Source: Amycolatopsis tolypomycina (lineage in GTDB: Bacteria; Actinomycetota; Actinomycetes; Mycobacteriales; Pseudonocardiaceae). From it: a stretch of DNA of 64,000 nucleotides. Positions 25,459 through 33,391 of this stretch are shown here, in pieces. Both the position numbers and the translations under genes were made by a program. The stretch covers positions 248,001 to 312,000 of the forward strand of contig NZ_FNSO01000003.1 of NCBI RefSeq assembly GCF_900105945.1, written 5' to 3'. Position 1 is the stretch's first letter. Every line of letters starts with the position of its first letter. The notes below the pieces were generated by a model. The model was not told the origin of the DNA, made no database searches, and worked only from the letters and a program-made list of their open reading frames with translations.

Positions 25459-26228
25459 CCGAGCTGTTCCCGCAGGTAGGCGATGTCGGCGGCCTGGCCG
25501 TCGGGCGGCGTCTCGACGACGACCGGGGCGCCCGCCGCGCGCGCGACGGCGACCAGCACCTCGGGGTCGATCGTGCCCTCGCCCTTGACGACGTTCGCGT
25601 GCCGGTCGCGGGTGGAGCCGAACTCGTCGCGGGAGTTGTTGAGGTGCACCAGGTCGATCCGGCCGGTGATGGCCTTCACCTTCTCGACGGCGGTGGCCAG
25701 GTCCCAGCCCGCGGCGAAGGCGTGGCAGGTGTCCAGGCAGAACCCGGCGCCGAACTCGCCGACCTTGTCCCACAGCCGGGCGATGACGTCGAGGTCGCGG
25801 GTGATCGCGTTCTCGCCGCCGGCGGTGTTCTCGATCAGGATCGGGACCTTGAAGCCGCCCTTCTCCTGCTCGCGCTCGAAGAGCTTGCGCCAGTTGTCCA
25901 GGCCGGCCTCGACGTCGTCGTTCGCGCCGACGTGCCCGCCGTGCACGATCAGGCCCTTGGCGCCGACCGCCGCGGCGCCGTCCGCGTGCTGCGTGACGTT
26001 CTTCCGGGAGGGGATCCGGATCTTGTTGTTCAGCGAAGCCACGTTGATCAGGTAGGGCGAGTGGATGAACACCTCGACCGGGTCGGCCGCGATGGCCTCG
26101 CCGTGCGGGTGCGGCTTCGGGGCTTTCCAGCCCTGCGGGTCGGAGAGGAAGAACTGGACGACGTCGGCTTTGCGCTCGGCGACCGCGGTCAACGGGTCGT
26201 CGTCACGGACATGGGCGCCAATCAGCAT
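25455..26228 (-). CDS. nfo: Endonuclease IV (AP endonuclease)
   Basis: Cleaves abasic sites in DNA during base-excision repair, using a trinuclear zinc centre. 257 residues, close to the mycobacterial End protein. The TIM-barrel metal ligands are recognisable: IGAHV near the N-terminus, HSPYLINVAS, VHGGH, ILIENTAGG, CLDTCHAFAAGWD, LVHLNNSR and DRHANVVKGEG, with VVVETP at the end. The ATG at 26228 is chosen because MLIGAHV is the conserved N-terminus; longer frames add an unrelated extension. It overlaps the convergent GT87 gene by 4 bp. Confidence 0.95.
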   Translation of the reverse strand: MLIGAHVRDDDPLTAVAERKADVVQFFLSDPQGWKAPKPHPHGEAIAADPVEVFIHSPYLINVASLNNKIRIPSRKNVTQHADGAAAVGAKGLIVHGGHVGANDDVEAGLDNWRKLFEREQEKGGFKVPILIENTAGGENAITRDLDVIARLWDKVGEFGAGFCLDTCHAFAAGWDLATAVEKVKAITGRIDLVHLNNSRDEFGSTRDRHANVVKGEGTIDPEVLVAVARAAGAPVVVETPPDGQAADIAYLREQLG

Positions 26229-26344
26229 GCCGAGCACGGTACTCCGGACCCCTAGTGCGGCCGGTGAGCCCGCTTGGTGACGCTGGTGGAGTACCGTGAG
26301 CGCGTTCCGTGATCCAGATTTGGTCCGACTGCCGGAGGGCACCG

Positions 26345-27136
26345 ATGGGGAAGCACGTCGCCCGGATCACCGCACTGGGGTTCACCCTCGCGGCGTCGGC
26401 CACGCTCGCACTGCCCGGCCCGGCGAGCGCCGACACGAGCCCCACACTCGGCGGCAGCTGCGAGGCCACGCTGCAGAACGGCGGGTCGCCCGGCCTGACC
26501 CTGGACGCCGGCGCCCCGCTGAACGCCCCGAACCAGCTCACGGTCGGCCTGGACTCGAGCTCGCGGAACACGAACGGCTCGAAGCCCCTGCTCACGTTGC
26601 CGCTGGGCGACACGGTGAAGGCGCTCGGCATCGGCCAGGTACCGCTGGTCGGCGACGCGACGGCGAAGGGCGTCTGCCCGGCCGCGCAGGGCACGCTCAA
26701 CACCGTCGGCGGCCTGACCCAGGGCGTGGCGGGCGAACTGCCGCCCCTCCCGCCTGCCCCGCCTGCCCCGCCGGGGCCGCCGGGGCCGCCGGGTCCGAAC
26801 CCGCCCGGCCCGACGCCGCCGGGTCCGCCCGGCTCCAGCACCGGCCCGGTCGTCAGCGGCCCGGGGAGCGCGGGCCTGCCGGGCGACGCGATCTCGGGCA
26901 TCTTCACCAACGCCGCCCTGCTGCCGGGGAGCCTGGTCCAGGCGCCGGTGATCGCGCAGATCATCCCGGGCCGGCAGGTGCCGCCACCGACCGTCGACGC
27001 CGAGCGGTCCGGTACCGCCGAGGCCCTGCCGGGTGTCACGCCGCCGGCGAAGCTGCCGATGCTGCTCGCCGTGCTGGCGCTGGCGATCGTCGCGGCCGCG
27101 CTCGTCCGGGCCTGGATCCGCCGCAGCCCCGCCTGA
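26345..27136 (+). CDS. Single-pass surface protein, Pro-rich (tandem family member 1)
   Basis: Predicted exported type I membrane protein of 263 residues, no recognised domain. A signal peptide (KHVARITALGFTLAASATLA, cleavage near ASA-DT) precedes an ectodomain with two cysteines (GGSCEATLQ, KGVCPAAQG), a Pro/Gly tract of about 35 residues, and a C-terminal helix LPMLLAVLALAIVAAALVRA followed by WIRRS. The ATG at 26345 begins the signal peptide directly; the upstream frame would add twelve unlikely residues. The C-terminal helix and the Cys pair are shared with the next two genes, but the MRDYSGIP motif is missing here. Function unknown. Confidence 0.85.
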   Translation: MGKHVARITALGFTLAASATLALPGPASADTSPTLGGSCEATLQNGGSPGLTLDAGAPLNAPNQLTVGLDSSSRNTNGSKPLLTLPLGDTVKALGIGQVPLVGDATAKGVCPAAQGTLNTVGGLTQGVAGELPPLPPAPPAPPGPPGPPGPNPPGPTPPGPPGSSTGPVVSGPGSAGLPGDAISGIFTNAALLPGSLVQAPVIAQIIPGRQVPPPTVDAERSGTAEALPGVTPPAKLPMLLAVLALAIVAAALVRAWIRRSPA

Positions 27137-27252
27137 CGCACGGTCACCCCGCTTCCACCCGAATGCCGGACATTTTTGAGCGAGCGGGCGTCACCGAGCT
27201 GCCTTAGCGTCGTTGTACTGGGAAGTAGGCGACGACACCAGGGGCGGCGAGC

Positions 27253-28140
27253 ATGCGGGATCGGACACGGAGGGCAACGGCGGTCGGTGCGGCGGCGGTC
27301 GTGCTCGCGGGTTCCGCCGTGCTCGGCATGCCCGGCACCGCCTCGGCCGACACCATCCCGGCCAAGTGCGGTGACACCGTGACCGCGAAGCCCGGCGATG
27401 TCATCTCGACCCCGTTCGGCCTGAAAACGGTGACGGACGGGCTGACCAGCCTGGTGGGCGGTCTGCTCGGCGGCCTCTGCAAGGTCACCGTGAACATCGT
27501 GGACACGGTCGTCGCGCCGGTTCCGGTCGTCGGCGCGCCCGCGGCGGGGGCGCTGAACAACACCGTCGCCGGCACCACGAACGGAATCACCCAGGCCACC
27601 GGCGATGTCGGCCGGAGCCTGAGCGGGGGTGGCAAGCAGTCGTCGCCGCAGCCCGGCGGCACAGGCGGCAGCCCGCAGCAGCCGCCGGCGCAGGGCGGGT
27701 CCGGGGGCGCGCCGCAGGGCGGCACCCCGGCCGGCACCACGCCGATCCCGGACGCGAACAGCCCGCTCCTGCCCGGCTTCGCGAGCACCCCCGTGTTCGG
27801 CGGCTTCCCGTTCACCTTCGGCACCGGCTACGCGCCGATGCGCGACTACAGCGGCATCCCGTTCGCGACGGCCGGGCTGTTCACGCCGTCGCCCGCCATC
27901 CGGTACGGCAGCCAGATCCCGGGCTACGCGCCGCAGTACGGTCTCACCGGTCCGGACGGCACCGCGGAGAACAATTCCGGTGTGCAGGCCGCCGGGCAGG
28001 CGGAAGCGCTACCCTCGGCATCGGACGGATTCACGAACGGGTCGAATCTGCCGCTGCTGATCGCGGTTTTGGCACTCTCCGGAGTCAGTGCGGGCCTTGT
28101 CCGCACCTGGGTACTCCGCCGAATGGCCGCTGCGAATTGA
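27253..28140 (+). CDS. Single-pass surface protein with MRDYSGIP motif (tandem family member 2)
   Basis: Exported protein of 295 residues with the same plan as its neighbours: signal peptide ending ASADT, two cysteines (AKCGDTV, GLCKVTV), a Gly/Ser/Pro/Gln-rich linker, the motif APMRDYSGIPFATAG near residue 195, and a C-terminal helix LPLLIAVLALSGVSAGLVRT plus WVLRR. A leucine/glycine-rich segment (LTSLVGGLLGGLC) precedes the second Cys. ATG start at 27253; the ribosome-binding site is weak. It probably sits in the membrane with its body outside. No family name is known to me. Confidence 0.85.
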   Translation: MRDRTRRATAVGAAAVVLAGSAVLGMPGTASADTIPAKCGDTVTAKPGDVISTPFGLKTVTDGLTSLVGGLLGGLCKVTVNIVDTVVAPVPVVGAPAAGALNNTVAGTTNGITQATGDVGRSLSGGGKQSSPQPGGTGGSPQQPPAQGGSGGAPQGGTPAGTTPIPDANSPLLPGFASTPVFGGFPFTFGTGYAPMRDYSGIPFATAGLFTPSPAIRYGSQIPGYAPQYGLTGPDGTAENNSGVQAAGQAEALPSASDGFTNGSNLPLLIAVLALSGVSAGLVRTWVLRRMAAAN

Positions 28141-28228
28141 TCCAACTGCCGAGTATCTTTCGCGTATCTCCCTCGTTCATCCTGATGTTGCCTCGAACGA
28201 CGCCCCCGTAATCCCTGGAGGACAGCTC

Positions 28229-29122
28229 GTGCGGAAGACCATGACCGTCATCGCCATGGCCGCGTTCATGGTCGGCGGAGCGTTCCTCTCCACGGGCACG
28301 GCCTCCGCCGCCACGACCCTCGCGGGCACCTGCACGGGCTCGGTCAGCGGCAGCATGGGCGACACGGTCGCGGTCACCGGCGCCTCGGTGAAGGAACTGG
28401 TCCGCAAGGGCGCCCGCGACTACGTCAACAGCCACTTCTGGACCTTCGCCAGCGTGTGGCCGGATTCCCTCGCCGACACCATCGCCGGCAAGGGCGCGCT
28501 GACCGTCGGCCAGGTGCCGAACGCCGCGGGCGGCACGATCGCGGGCTCCGCGGTCGGCGGCGCCGTCGCCACCGCACTGAAGGGCGCGAACGGCCTGGGC
28601 GTGCTGGACAGCACCAAGAACGAGGTGCTTGCCGCGATTTCGTCGAACGTCGCGAAGAACTGCGGCCTGACCACGATCGCCACCAACTACGCCGCGCCCG
28701 CGACGCCGGGCGCCGGCACCCCGCAGGCCCGCACCGACACCGTCCCCGGCGGCGCGTCCGGCAACCTCTCGAACCTGAACCCGGGCACCAGGGGCGGCAC
28801 AGGCGGCACAGGCGGCAGCGCGCCGATGCGCGACTACAGCGGCATCCCCACCGCCACCGCGGGCACCGCCGTCGCGCCCGGGGTGCGCTACCCGGCGAAC
28901 GGCACCCTCCCCGGCGACCTCTCGGCGCCGCAGGCGGGCCAGGGCGACCAGAGCGGGCAGAGCGGCCAGGGCGCCGACATCCGCGACGCCGGCAACGCGC
29001 AGTCGCTGGCCTCGAACAGCGCGGCGGACGACGTGCAGCTGCCCATGCTGCTCGCGGTGATCGTGCTCGCCGGGGTGACCGCCGGGCTCGTCCGCACCTG
29101 GGTGCTGCGCCGGGCCGCCTGA
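28229..29122 (+). CDS. Single-pass surface protein with MRDYSGIP motif (tandem family member 3)
   Basis: Exported protein of 297 residues. GTG start at 28229 with GGAGGA seven bases upstream. Signal peptide MTVIAMAAFMVGGAFLSTGT ending ASAAT; two cysteines (AGTCTGSV, KNCGLTTI); a central region predicted mostly helical; a Gly/Thr linker; the motif APMRDYSGIPTATAG near residue 203; then LPMLLAVIVLAGVTAGLVRT plus WVLRR. Closest to member 2. Directly precedes the rpsF operon but is separated from it by a leader region, so probably not co-transcribed with it by design. Confidence 0.85.
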   Translation: MRKTMTVIAMAAFMVGGAFLSTGTASAATTLAGTCTGSVSGSMGDTVAVTGASVKELVRKGARDYVNSHFWTFASVWPDSLADTIAGKGALTVGQVPNAAGGTIAGSAVGGAVATALKGANGLGVLDSTKNEVLAAISSNVAKNCGLTTIATNYAAPATPGAGTPQARTDTVPGGASGNLSNLNPGTRGGTGGTGGSAPMRDYSGIPTATAGTAVAPGVRYPANGTLPGDLSAPQAGQGDQSGQSGQGADIRDAGNAQSLASNSAADDVQLPMLLAVIVLAGVTAGLVRTWVLRRAA

Positions 29123-29162
29123 CCCCCGGGAAGAGACCCGCTGTCCGGCCGCCTCGGCACCC

Positions 29163-29211
29163 CCAGGTAGCCTTACCTGGACAAACCCTCCTGCCACGGA
29201 CAGCCCGTGGC
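29163..29211 (+). promoter_or_regulatory. rpsF leader with two hairpins (possible S6:S18 autoregulatory element)
   Basis: CCAGGTA-GCCT-TACCTGG (29163-29180) and GCCACGG-ACAGC-CCGTGGC (29193-29211) form consecutive perfect hairpins in the 115-bp gap before rpsF. Bacterial rpsF mRNAs often carry an S6:S18-binding leader with a CCG-containing stem. Position and structure fit, but the consensus was not verified. Confidence 0.35.
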
Positions 29212-29237
29212 CGCGAGCCCATAGGAGGTGAGTGGTT

Positions 29238-29564
29238 GTGTCACGCCATTACGAGGTAATGGTCATCCTGGACCCCACGCTCGACGAGCGCACGGTCGCC
29301 CCCACGCTGGACAACTTCCTCAACGTGATCCGCACTTCGGGCGGTTCCGTGGAGAAGGTCGACGTCTGGGGCCGCCGCCGCCTTTCGTACGAGATCAAGA
29401 AGCACGCCGAGGGCATCTACGCCCTGCTGGACCTGAACTCCTCGGCCGACGCGGTCAAGGAGCTCGACCGGCAGCTGTCGCTGCAGGAGACCGTGCTCCG
29501 CACCAAGGTCATGCGTCGCGAGGTCAAGCGCGCCGCGGCCAAGCCCGCTGCCGCCAAGGCCTGA
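29238..29564 (+). CDS. rpsF: 30S ribosomal protein S6
   Basis: Small-subunit ribosomal protein S6, 108 residues, partner of S18 on the 30S platform. Diagnostic sequence [20 protein letters not shown], then [20 protein letters not shown] and [13 protein letters not shown], followed by an Ala/Lys tail. The GTG at 29238 is preferred over an in-frame GTG six bases upstream because GGAGGT (29224-29229) then has an 8-base spacing. First gene of the conserved rpsF-ssb-rpsR-rplI operon. Confidence 0.97.
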   Translation: MSRHYEVMVILDPTLDERTVAPTLDNFLNVIRTSGGSVEKVDVWGRRRLSYEIKKHAEGIYALLDLNSSADAVKELDRQLSLQETVLRTKVMRREVKRAAAKPAAAKA

Positions 29565-29581
29565 GCCCGAGGGGAACCCCG

Positions 29582-30094
29582 ATGGCTGGAGACACCGTCA
29601 TCACGGTGGTCGGCAACCTGACCTCCGACCCGGAGCTGCGCTTCACCCCGTCCGGTGCGGCGGTCGCGAACTTCACCGTCGCGTCCACCCCGCGCACCCT
29701 CGACCGGCAGTCCGGCGAGTGGAAGGACGGCGAGGCGCTGTTCCTGCGCTGCAACATCTGGCGCCAGGCGGCGGAGAACGTCGCCGAGTCCCTCACCCGC
29801 GGCGCCCGCGTCGTCGTGCAGGGCCGCCTGAAGCAGCGCTCGTTCGAGACGAAGGAAGGCGAGAAGCGCACCGTCGTCGAGCTCGAGGTCGACGAGATCG
29901 GCCCCTCGCTGCGGTACGCCACGGCCAAGGTCAACAAGGTCAGCCGCGGTGGCGGCGGTGACTTCGGCGGCGGCGGTGGCGGCGGGAACCGCGGCGGCGG
30001 CGGCGGTGGCGGCATGCCCGCCGACGACCCGTGGGGTTCCGCCCCGGCCGCGAGCAGCGGTGGCGGCGGCTTCTCCGACGAGCCCCCCTTCTGA
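29582..30094 (+). CDS. ssb: Single-stranded DNA-binding protein
   Basis: 170-residue SSB. The OB-fold (residues 1-~112) shows [38 protein letters not shown] and [21 protein letters not shown] glycine-rich intrinsically disordered linker follows, and the acidic tip FSDEPPF binds replication and repair partners. Binds ssDNA as a tetramer at forks. Located between rpsF and rpsR as in most Actinobacteria; 17 bp after rpsF. Confidence 0.97.
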   Translation: MAGDTVITVVGNLTSDPELRFTPSGAAVANFTVASTPRTLDRQSGEWKDGEALFLRCNIWRQAAENVAESLTRGARVVVQGRLKQRSFETKEGEKRTVVELEVDEIGPSLRYATAKVNKVSRGGGGDFGGGGGGGNRGGGGGGGMPADDPWGSAPAASSGGGGFSDEPPF

Positions 30095-30137
30095 TCTCGT
30101 ACACATCCACACAGATTTGAATTACCAGGAGTAGACA

Positions 30138-30386
30138 GTGGCCAAGCCACCCATCCGCAAGCCCAAGAAGAAGGTCTGCGTGTTCTGCAAGGCCGAGAAG
30201 AAGGGCCGCCCGGAACTGATCGACTACAAGGACACCAACCTGCTGCGGAAGTACATCTCCGACCGCGGCAAGATCCGTGCCCGTCGCGTCACCGGCAACT
30301 GCAGCCAGCACCAGCGTGACATCGCCATCGCGGTCAAGAACTCCCGCGAAATGGCGCTGCTGCCCTACACCTCGACCGCGCGCTAA
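30138..30386 (+). CDS. rpsR: 30S ribosomal protein S18 (cysteine-containing form)
   Basis: 82-residue S18. The core [20 protein letters not shown] and [19 protein letters not shown] identify it. The motif CVFC near the N-terminus and the later Cys in GNCSQHQ make this the C+ zinc-binding paralogue; actinomycetes often carry a second, cysteine-free rpsR elsewhere under zinc control. GTG start at 30138 with AGGAG upstream. Fifteen-base gap to rplI. Confidence 0.96.
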   Translation: MAKPPIRKPKKKVCVFCKAEKKGRPELIDYKDTNLLRKYISDRGKIRARRVTGNCSQHQRDIAIAVKNSREMALLPYTSTAR

Positions 30387-30400
30387 GGGAGGGCACGGAA

Positions 30401-30862
30401 ATGGCGAAGATCATCCTCACCACCGACGTGGCCAACCTGGGCGGCCCCGGCGACATCGTCGAGGTCAAGGACGGCTACGCGCGCAACTACCTGCTCCCGC
30501 GGGGCTACGCGATCGTGGCCTCCAAGGGCGCGGAGAAGAACGTCCGCACGATCCAGCGCGCGCAGGAGAGCCGTCGCATCCGCGACCTCGACCACGCCAA
30601 GGAGATCAAGGCGACGCTGGAGGGCCTCGGCGCCGTCCAGCTCACCGGCAAGGCGGCCGCGGGCTCGAAGAAGCTCTTCGGTTCGATCACCGCCGGCGAG
30701 ATCGTCGACGCGATCAAGGCGGCCGGTGGCCCGCTGCTCGACAAGCGCGTCATCGAGCTGCGCGACCACATCAAGACCGTGGGCAAGCACTCGGTCGGCG
30801 CCCGGCTGCACCCGGACGTCAAGGTCGACGTGCGGCTCGAGGTCAAGGCCGTCGCCCAGTAG
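30401..30862 (+). CDS. rplI: 50S ribosomal protein L9
   Basis: 153-residue L9. The N-terminal RNA-binding domain reads [20 protein letters not shown] and [17 protein letters not shown] long connecting helix and a C-terminal domain ([26 protein letters not shown]) follow. Last gene of the rpsF operon, closed by a strong terminator at 30892-30927. Confidence 0.97.
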   Translation: MAKIILTTDVANLGGPGDIVEVKDGYARNYLLPRGYAIVASKGAEKNVRTIQRAQESRRIRDLDHAKEIKATLEGLGAVQLTGKAAAGSKKLFGSITAGEIVDAIKAAGGPLLDKRVIELRDHIKTVGKHSVGARLHPDVKVDVRLEVKAVAQ

Positions 30863-30891
30863 GGTCGGCACCGTAAGGCAATACGTCGTGA

Positions 30892-30927
30892 GAAGGCGGG
30901 CCGTCCCCTGGTGGGCGGCCCGCCTTC
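30892..30927 (+). terminator. Intrinsic terminator of the rpsF-rplI operon
   Basis: GAAGGCGGGCCG (30892-30903) and CGGCCCGCCTTC (30916-30927) form a perfect 12-bp stem with a 12-base loop, followed by ACGCTTT. It lies 30 bp after rplI. Confidence 0.8.
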
Positions 30928-31003
30928 ACGCTTTCCGGGGAACCTCGGACACCGCGGCGGCGTCGGAGGAGAATGGGCGAGGACGCGAAGGGGATGGGAT
31001 CGC

Positions 31004-31360
31004 ATGGCTAACGAGGTCAACATGTCCGCGCCGGCCGGTGGTGGCGGCGGCTTCACGTTCGACGCCGACAAGATCGACGGCGTCATCAAGAAGTGGCAGG
31101 ACCTGCAGGCCGACCTGAAGCGCGACTACGCCGACGCCAACCTGATGGCGAACGTGAAGGCGCCCGGCAAGGAGTTCGCTAGCGGCGACTGGGAGAAGCT
31201 CGCGAACCCGTCCGGCAAGGCGTTCCTCGAGCAGAACCAGAAGATGCAGGACTACGTCAAGAACTACATCGACGCGCTCACCGCCGCGAAGCAGAAGATC
31301 ACCACCAAGGAGTCGGACACCTACGCCGACCTCTCGAAGCGGGGGAACCAGGCCACGTGA
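31004..31360 (+). CDS. Small helical ESX-type protein (cassette A, gene 1)
   Basis: 118-residue protein predicted to be two helices, with the layout of ESX partner/substrate proteins: FTFDADKIDGVIKKWQDLQA in the first helix, a turn, and FLEQNQKMQDYVKNYIDALT in the second. There is no strict WxG; W56 lies in GDWEKL. No signal peptide. It leads a four-gene cassette (DUF3558 lipoprotein, PPE-like protein, EspG), its stop overlapping the next start (GTGA). Probably the PE- or WXG-like heterodimer partner of the PPE-like protein. ATG at 31004; family assignment by layout and context rather than a clear signature. Confidence 0.7.
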   Translation: MANEVNMSAPAGGGGGFTFDADKIDGVIKKWQDLQADLKRDYADANLMANVKAPGKEFASGDWEKLANPSGKAFLEQNQKMQDYVKNYIDALTAAKQKITTKESDTYADLSKRGNQAT

Positions 31361-31953
31361 ACCGACGACTCATCGCCGTCCCGGCAGTGGCACTGACCGT
31401 GCTCGCCCTCGCGGGCTGCTCGGGCAAGACGCGCGGCACCGCCAACCCGGCGCCGTCCACGGCCGAGTCGAGCGGCCAGGCGGCCGGTGGCGGCTCCGCG
31501 CCGAAGGTGCCGAGCCCGCTGAACACCGCGTCGATCACCTCGGACGCCTGCGCGACGCTTTCGTCGTCCGCGCGCTCCACGCTCAGCCTCGGCGCCGGCT
31601 CCCCGCGCTCCACGGACAACGGCCCGAGCTGCACGTTCCAGGAAGCCGCCGACCCGGGCAACCAGATCGACGTGACCACGGTGACGGCGAACAAGAACGG
31701 CCTCAGCGACGTCTACGACACGAAGGCCAACGACGCGTACTGGGAAGAGACGCAGATCAGCGGCTACCCGGCCGTCTACGCCGCGGCGGTCGACGGGCGC
31801 AAGAGCGGCAAGTGCGGCCTGTTCGTCGGGGTGACCGACGAGCTGGCGGTCAACATCCTCGTGCAGTACGACAACGGCGCCGGCGCGGCGGACCCCTGCC
31901 CGGTGGCGCAGAAGTTCGGCGAGGCGATGGTGCAGACGTTGAAGGAGGGCTGA
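31357..31953 (+). CDS. DUF3558 lipoprotein (cassette A, gene 2)
   Basis: Secreted lipoprotein of 198 residues. Signal peptide with lipobox LALAGC, cysteine at about residue 21, then a Ser/Pro/Gly linker and the DUF3558 domain: DACATLSSSARSTLSL, SCTFQEA, SGYPAVYAA and CGLFVGVTDELAVNI, with the four family cysteines in place. GTG start overlapping the preceding stop. DUF3558 proteins are abundant in Pseudonocardiales and repeatedly lie beside PPE-like/EspG genes; their function is unknown. The homologue in cassette B is at 59216-59824. Confidence 0.9.
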   Translation: MNRRLIAVPAVALTVLALAGCSGKTRGTANPAPSTAESSGQAAGGGSAPKVPSPLNTASITSDACATLSSSARSTLSLGAGSPRSTDNGPSCTFQEAADPGNQIDVTTVTANKNGLSDVYDTKANDAYWEETQISGYPAVYAAAVDGRKSGKCGLFVGVTDELAVNILVQYDNGAGAADPCPVAQKFGEAMVQTLKEG

Positions 31954-31954
31954 C

Positions 31955-33292
31955 ATGCTGGAACTGGTGCTCCTGGGCGGCTTCGCCGCGTACAACCTGG
32001 CGACGACGCATTCGGACGACCACACGTCGGTGCAGGGCGACCGCAAGATCGACTGCTACGACATCTGGGAGAAGATCACCACCGGTCCCGGTGCCGGCTC
32101 GATCGAAAACGGGCAGTCCGCGGCGAACCGGCTGAAGGGCGCCTACGCCGAGCGGCTCGGCACGATCGACGCGCTGGCCAAGGAGATGGACGCGGCCTGG
32201 ACCGGCGGCGGGGCCGAAGCGGCCCAGCAGGCGGGCGCCCACCCGCTGCGGGTGTGGATGGAGGACTCCGGCACCAAGCTCACCGACTCCGACAAGTACC
32301 TCGGCGAGCAGCACAACGCGTTCACCACGGTCCACGCGCAGGTGCAGCAGGTGCCGAAGGACCCGCCGAAGAACAACCTGCTCAACGCGATCAAGCCGTG
32401 GACGACCGACACCGACCGGGCGATCCGCGACTACAACGCCAAGGGCCAGGCCAACGTCGACGCCTTCAACACCTACTACAAGGCCAGCAACGACAACGGC
32501 CAGAAGATGCCGACGTACGCCGCGCTGCAAGGCCAGCAGGAGAACGTCAACGTCGACGGCGGCGGCAAGGACGGCAAGAAGAAGCCGGGCGACAAGGACG
32601 GCACCGGCTCGGGCGACCCCAACGGCAACGGGAGCGGCTCGGTGCCGGGCGTCAACATGCCGCAGCCGGGTACCGTGCCGTCGTTCCCCGGCCAGCCGAA
32701 CACCCCCGGCGGCAGCTTCGACCCGGGCAAGGTTCCGGGCTTCGACCCGTCGAAACCGCCGAACTTCGACCCCTCGAAGATCCCGGGCGGGAACTACGAC
32801 CCGGGCAAGCTCCCTGCCTACACCCCGCCGAACTTCAACGACGGCACCCACTCGTCGGGGTTCGTCCCGCCGAAGATCCCCGGGGCAGGCGGTGGCTTCG
32901 GCCCCGGCGGCGGGGGCGGCGCGGGCGACTTCGCCATCCCCGGCGGCGGCTTCGGGCCGGGTGGCTCGGGCGGCATCGGCGACCCGTCGGGCGGCTTCGG
33001 GCCGGGCGGCGTCGGCTTCGGGCCCGGCGGCTCGACCGGCGCCATGCCCGGTGCCGGGGACGCGGCCGGCGCCGGCCGGGGTGGCGCGGGTGCCGGCGGG
33101 GCGATGGGCGGCGCGGCCGCGGGCCGCGCCGGTGCCTCCGGGATGGGTGGCATGGGCGGCATGCACCCCGGTGGCGCCAAGGGCCAGGGCGGCGGCGACG
33201 AGGAACGCACGTCGAAGTACCTGCTCGGCGACGACCCGAACGACATCTTCGGGACCGACGAGCTGACCGCGCCGCCGGTCATCGGCGAGTAG
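31955..33292 (+). CDS. PPE-like ESX substrate with Gly-rich C-terminus (cassette A, gene 3)
   Basis: 445-residue protein. The N-terminal ~190 residues form a PPE/WXG-like helical domain (YDIWEKITTGPGAGSIENGQ, DAAWTGGGAEAAQQAGAHPL with a WTGG turn, and PWTTDTDRAIRDYNAKGQAN). A Pro/Gly/Phe-rich low-complexity region of ~200 residues follows, including repeats of FDPSK and FGPGG, and a conserved tail YLLGDDPNDIF...PPVIGE. YLLGD fits the YxxxD/E ESX secretion signal. No signal peptide. Probably exported by an ESX system with the neighbouring EspG as chaperone. Paralogue at 56717-58081. Confidence 0.85.
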   Translation: MLELVLLGGFAAYNLATTHSDDHTSVQGDRKIDCYDIWEKITTGPGAGSIENGQSAANRLKGAYAERLGTIDALAKEMDAAWTGGGAEAAQQAGAHPLRVWMEDSGTKLTDSDKYLGEQHNAFTTVHAQVQQVPKDPPKNNLLNAIKPWTTDTDRAIRDYNAKGQANVDAFNTYYKASNDNGQKMPTYAALQGQQENVNVDGGGKDGKKKPGDKDGTGSGDPNGNGSGSVPGVNMPQPGTVPSFPGQPNTPGGSFDPGKVPGFDPSKPPNFDPSKIPGGNYDPGKLPAYTPPNFNDGTHSSGFVPPKIPGAGGGFGPGGGGGAGDFAIPGGGFGPGGSGGIGDPSGGFGPGGVGFGPGGSTGAMPGAGDAAGAGRGGAGAGGAMGGAAAGRAGASGMGGMGGMHPGGAKGQGGGDEERTSKYLLGDDPNDIFGTDELTAPPVIGE

Positions 33293-33391
33293 CGCACGCG
33301 GGATCGCCGGGCGCGTGCCAAGATGGGCGCGCCCGGCTCTTGCGGGTTCACCAACGATTTTCAGTGTCCGATTCTTCTGGGGGAAAGCGCG

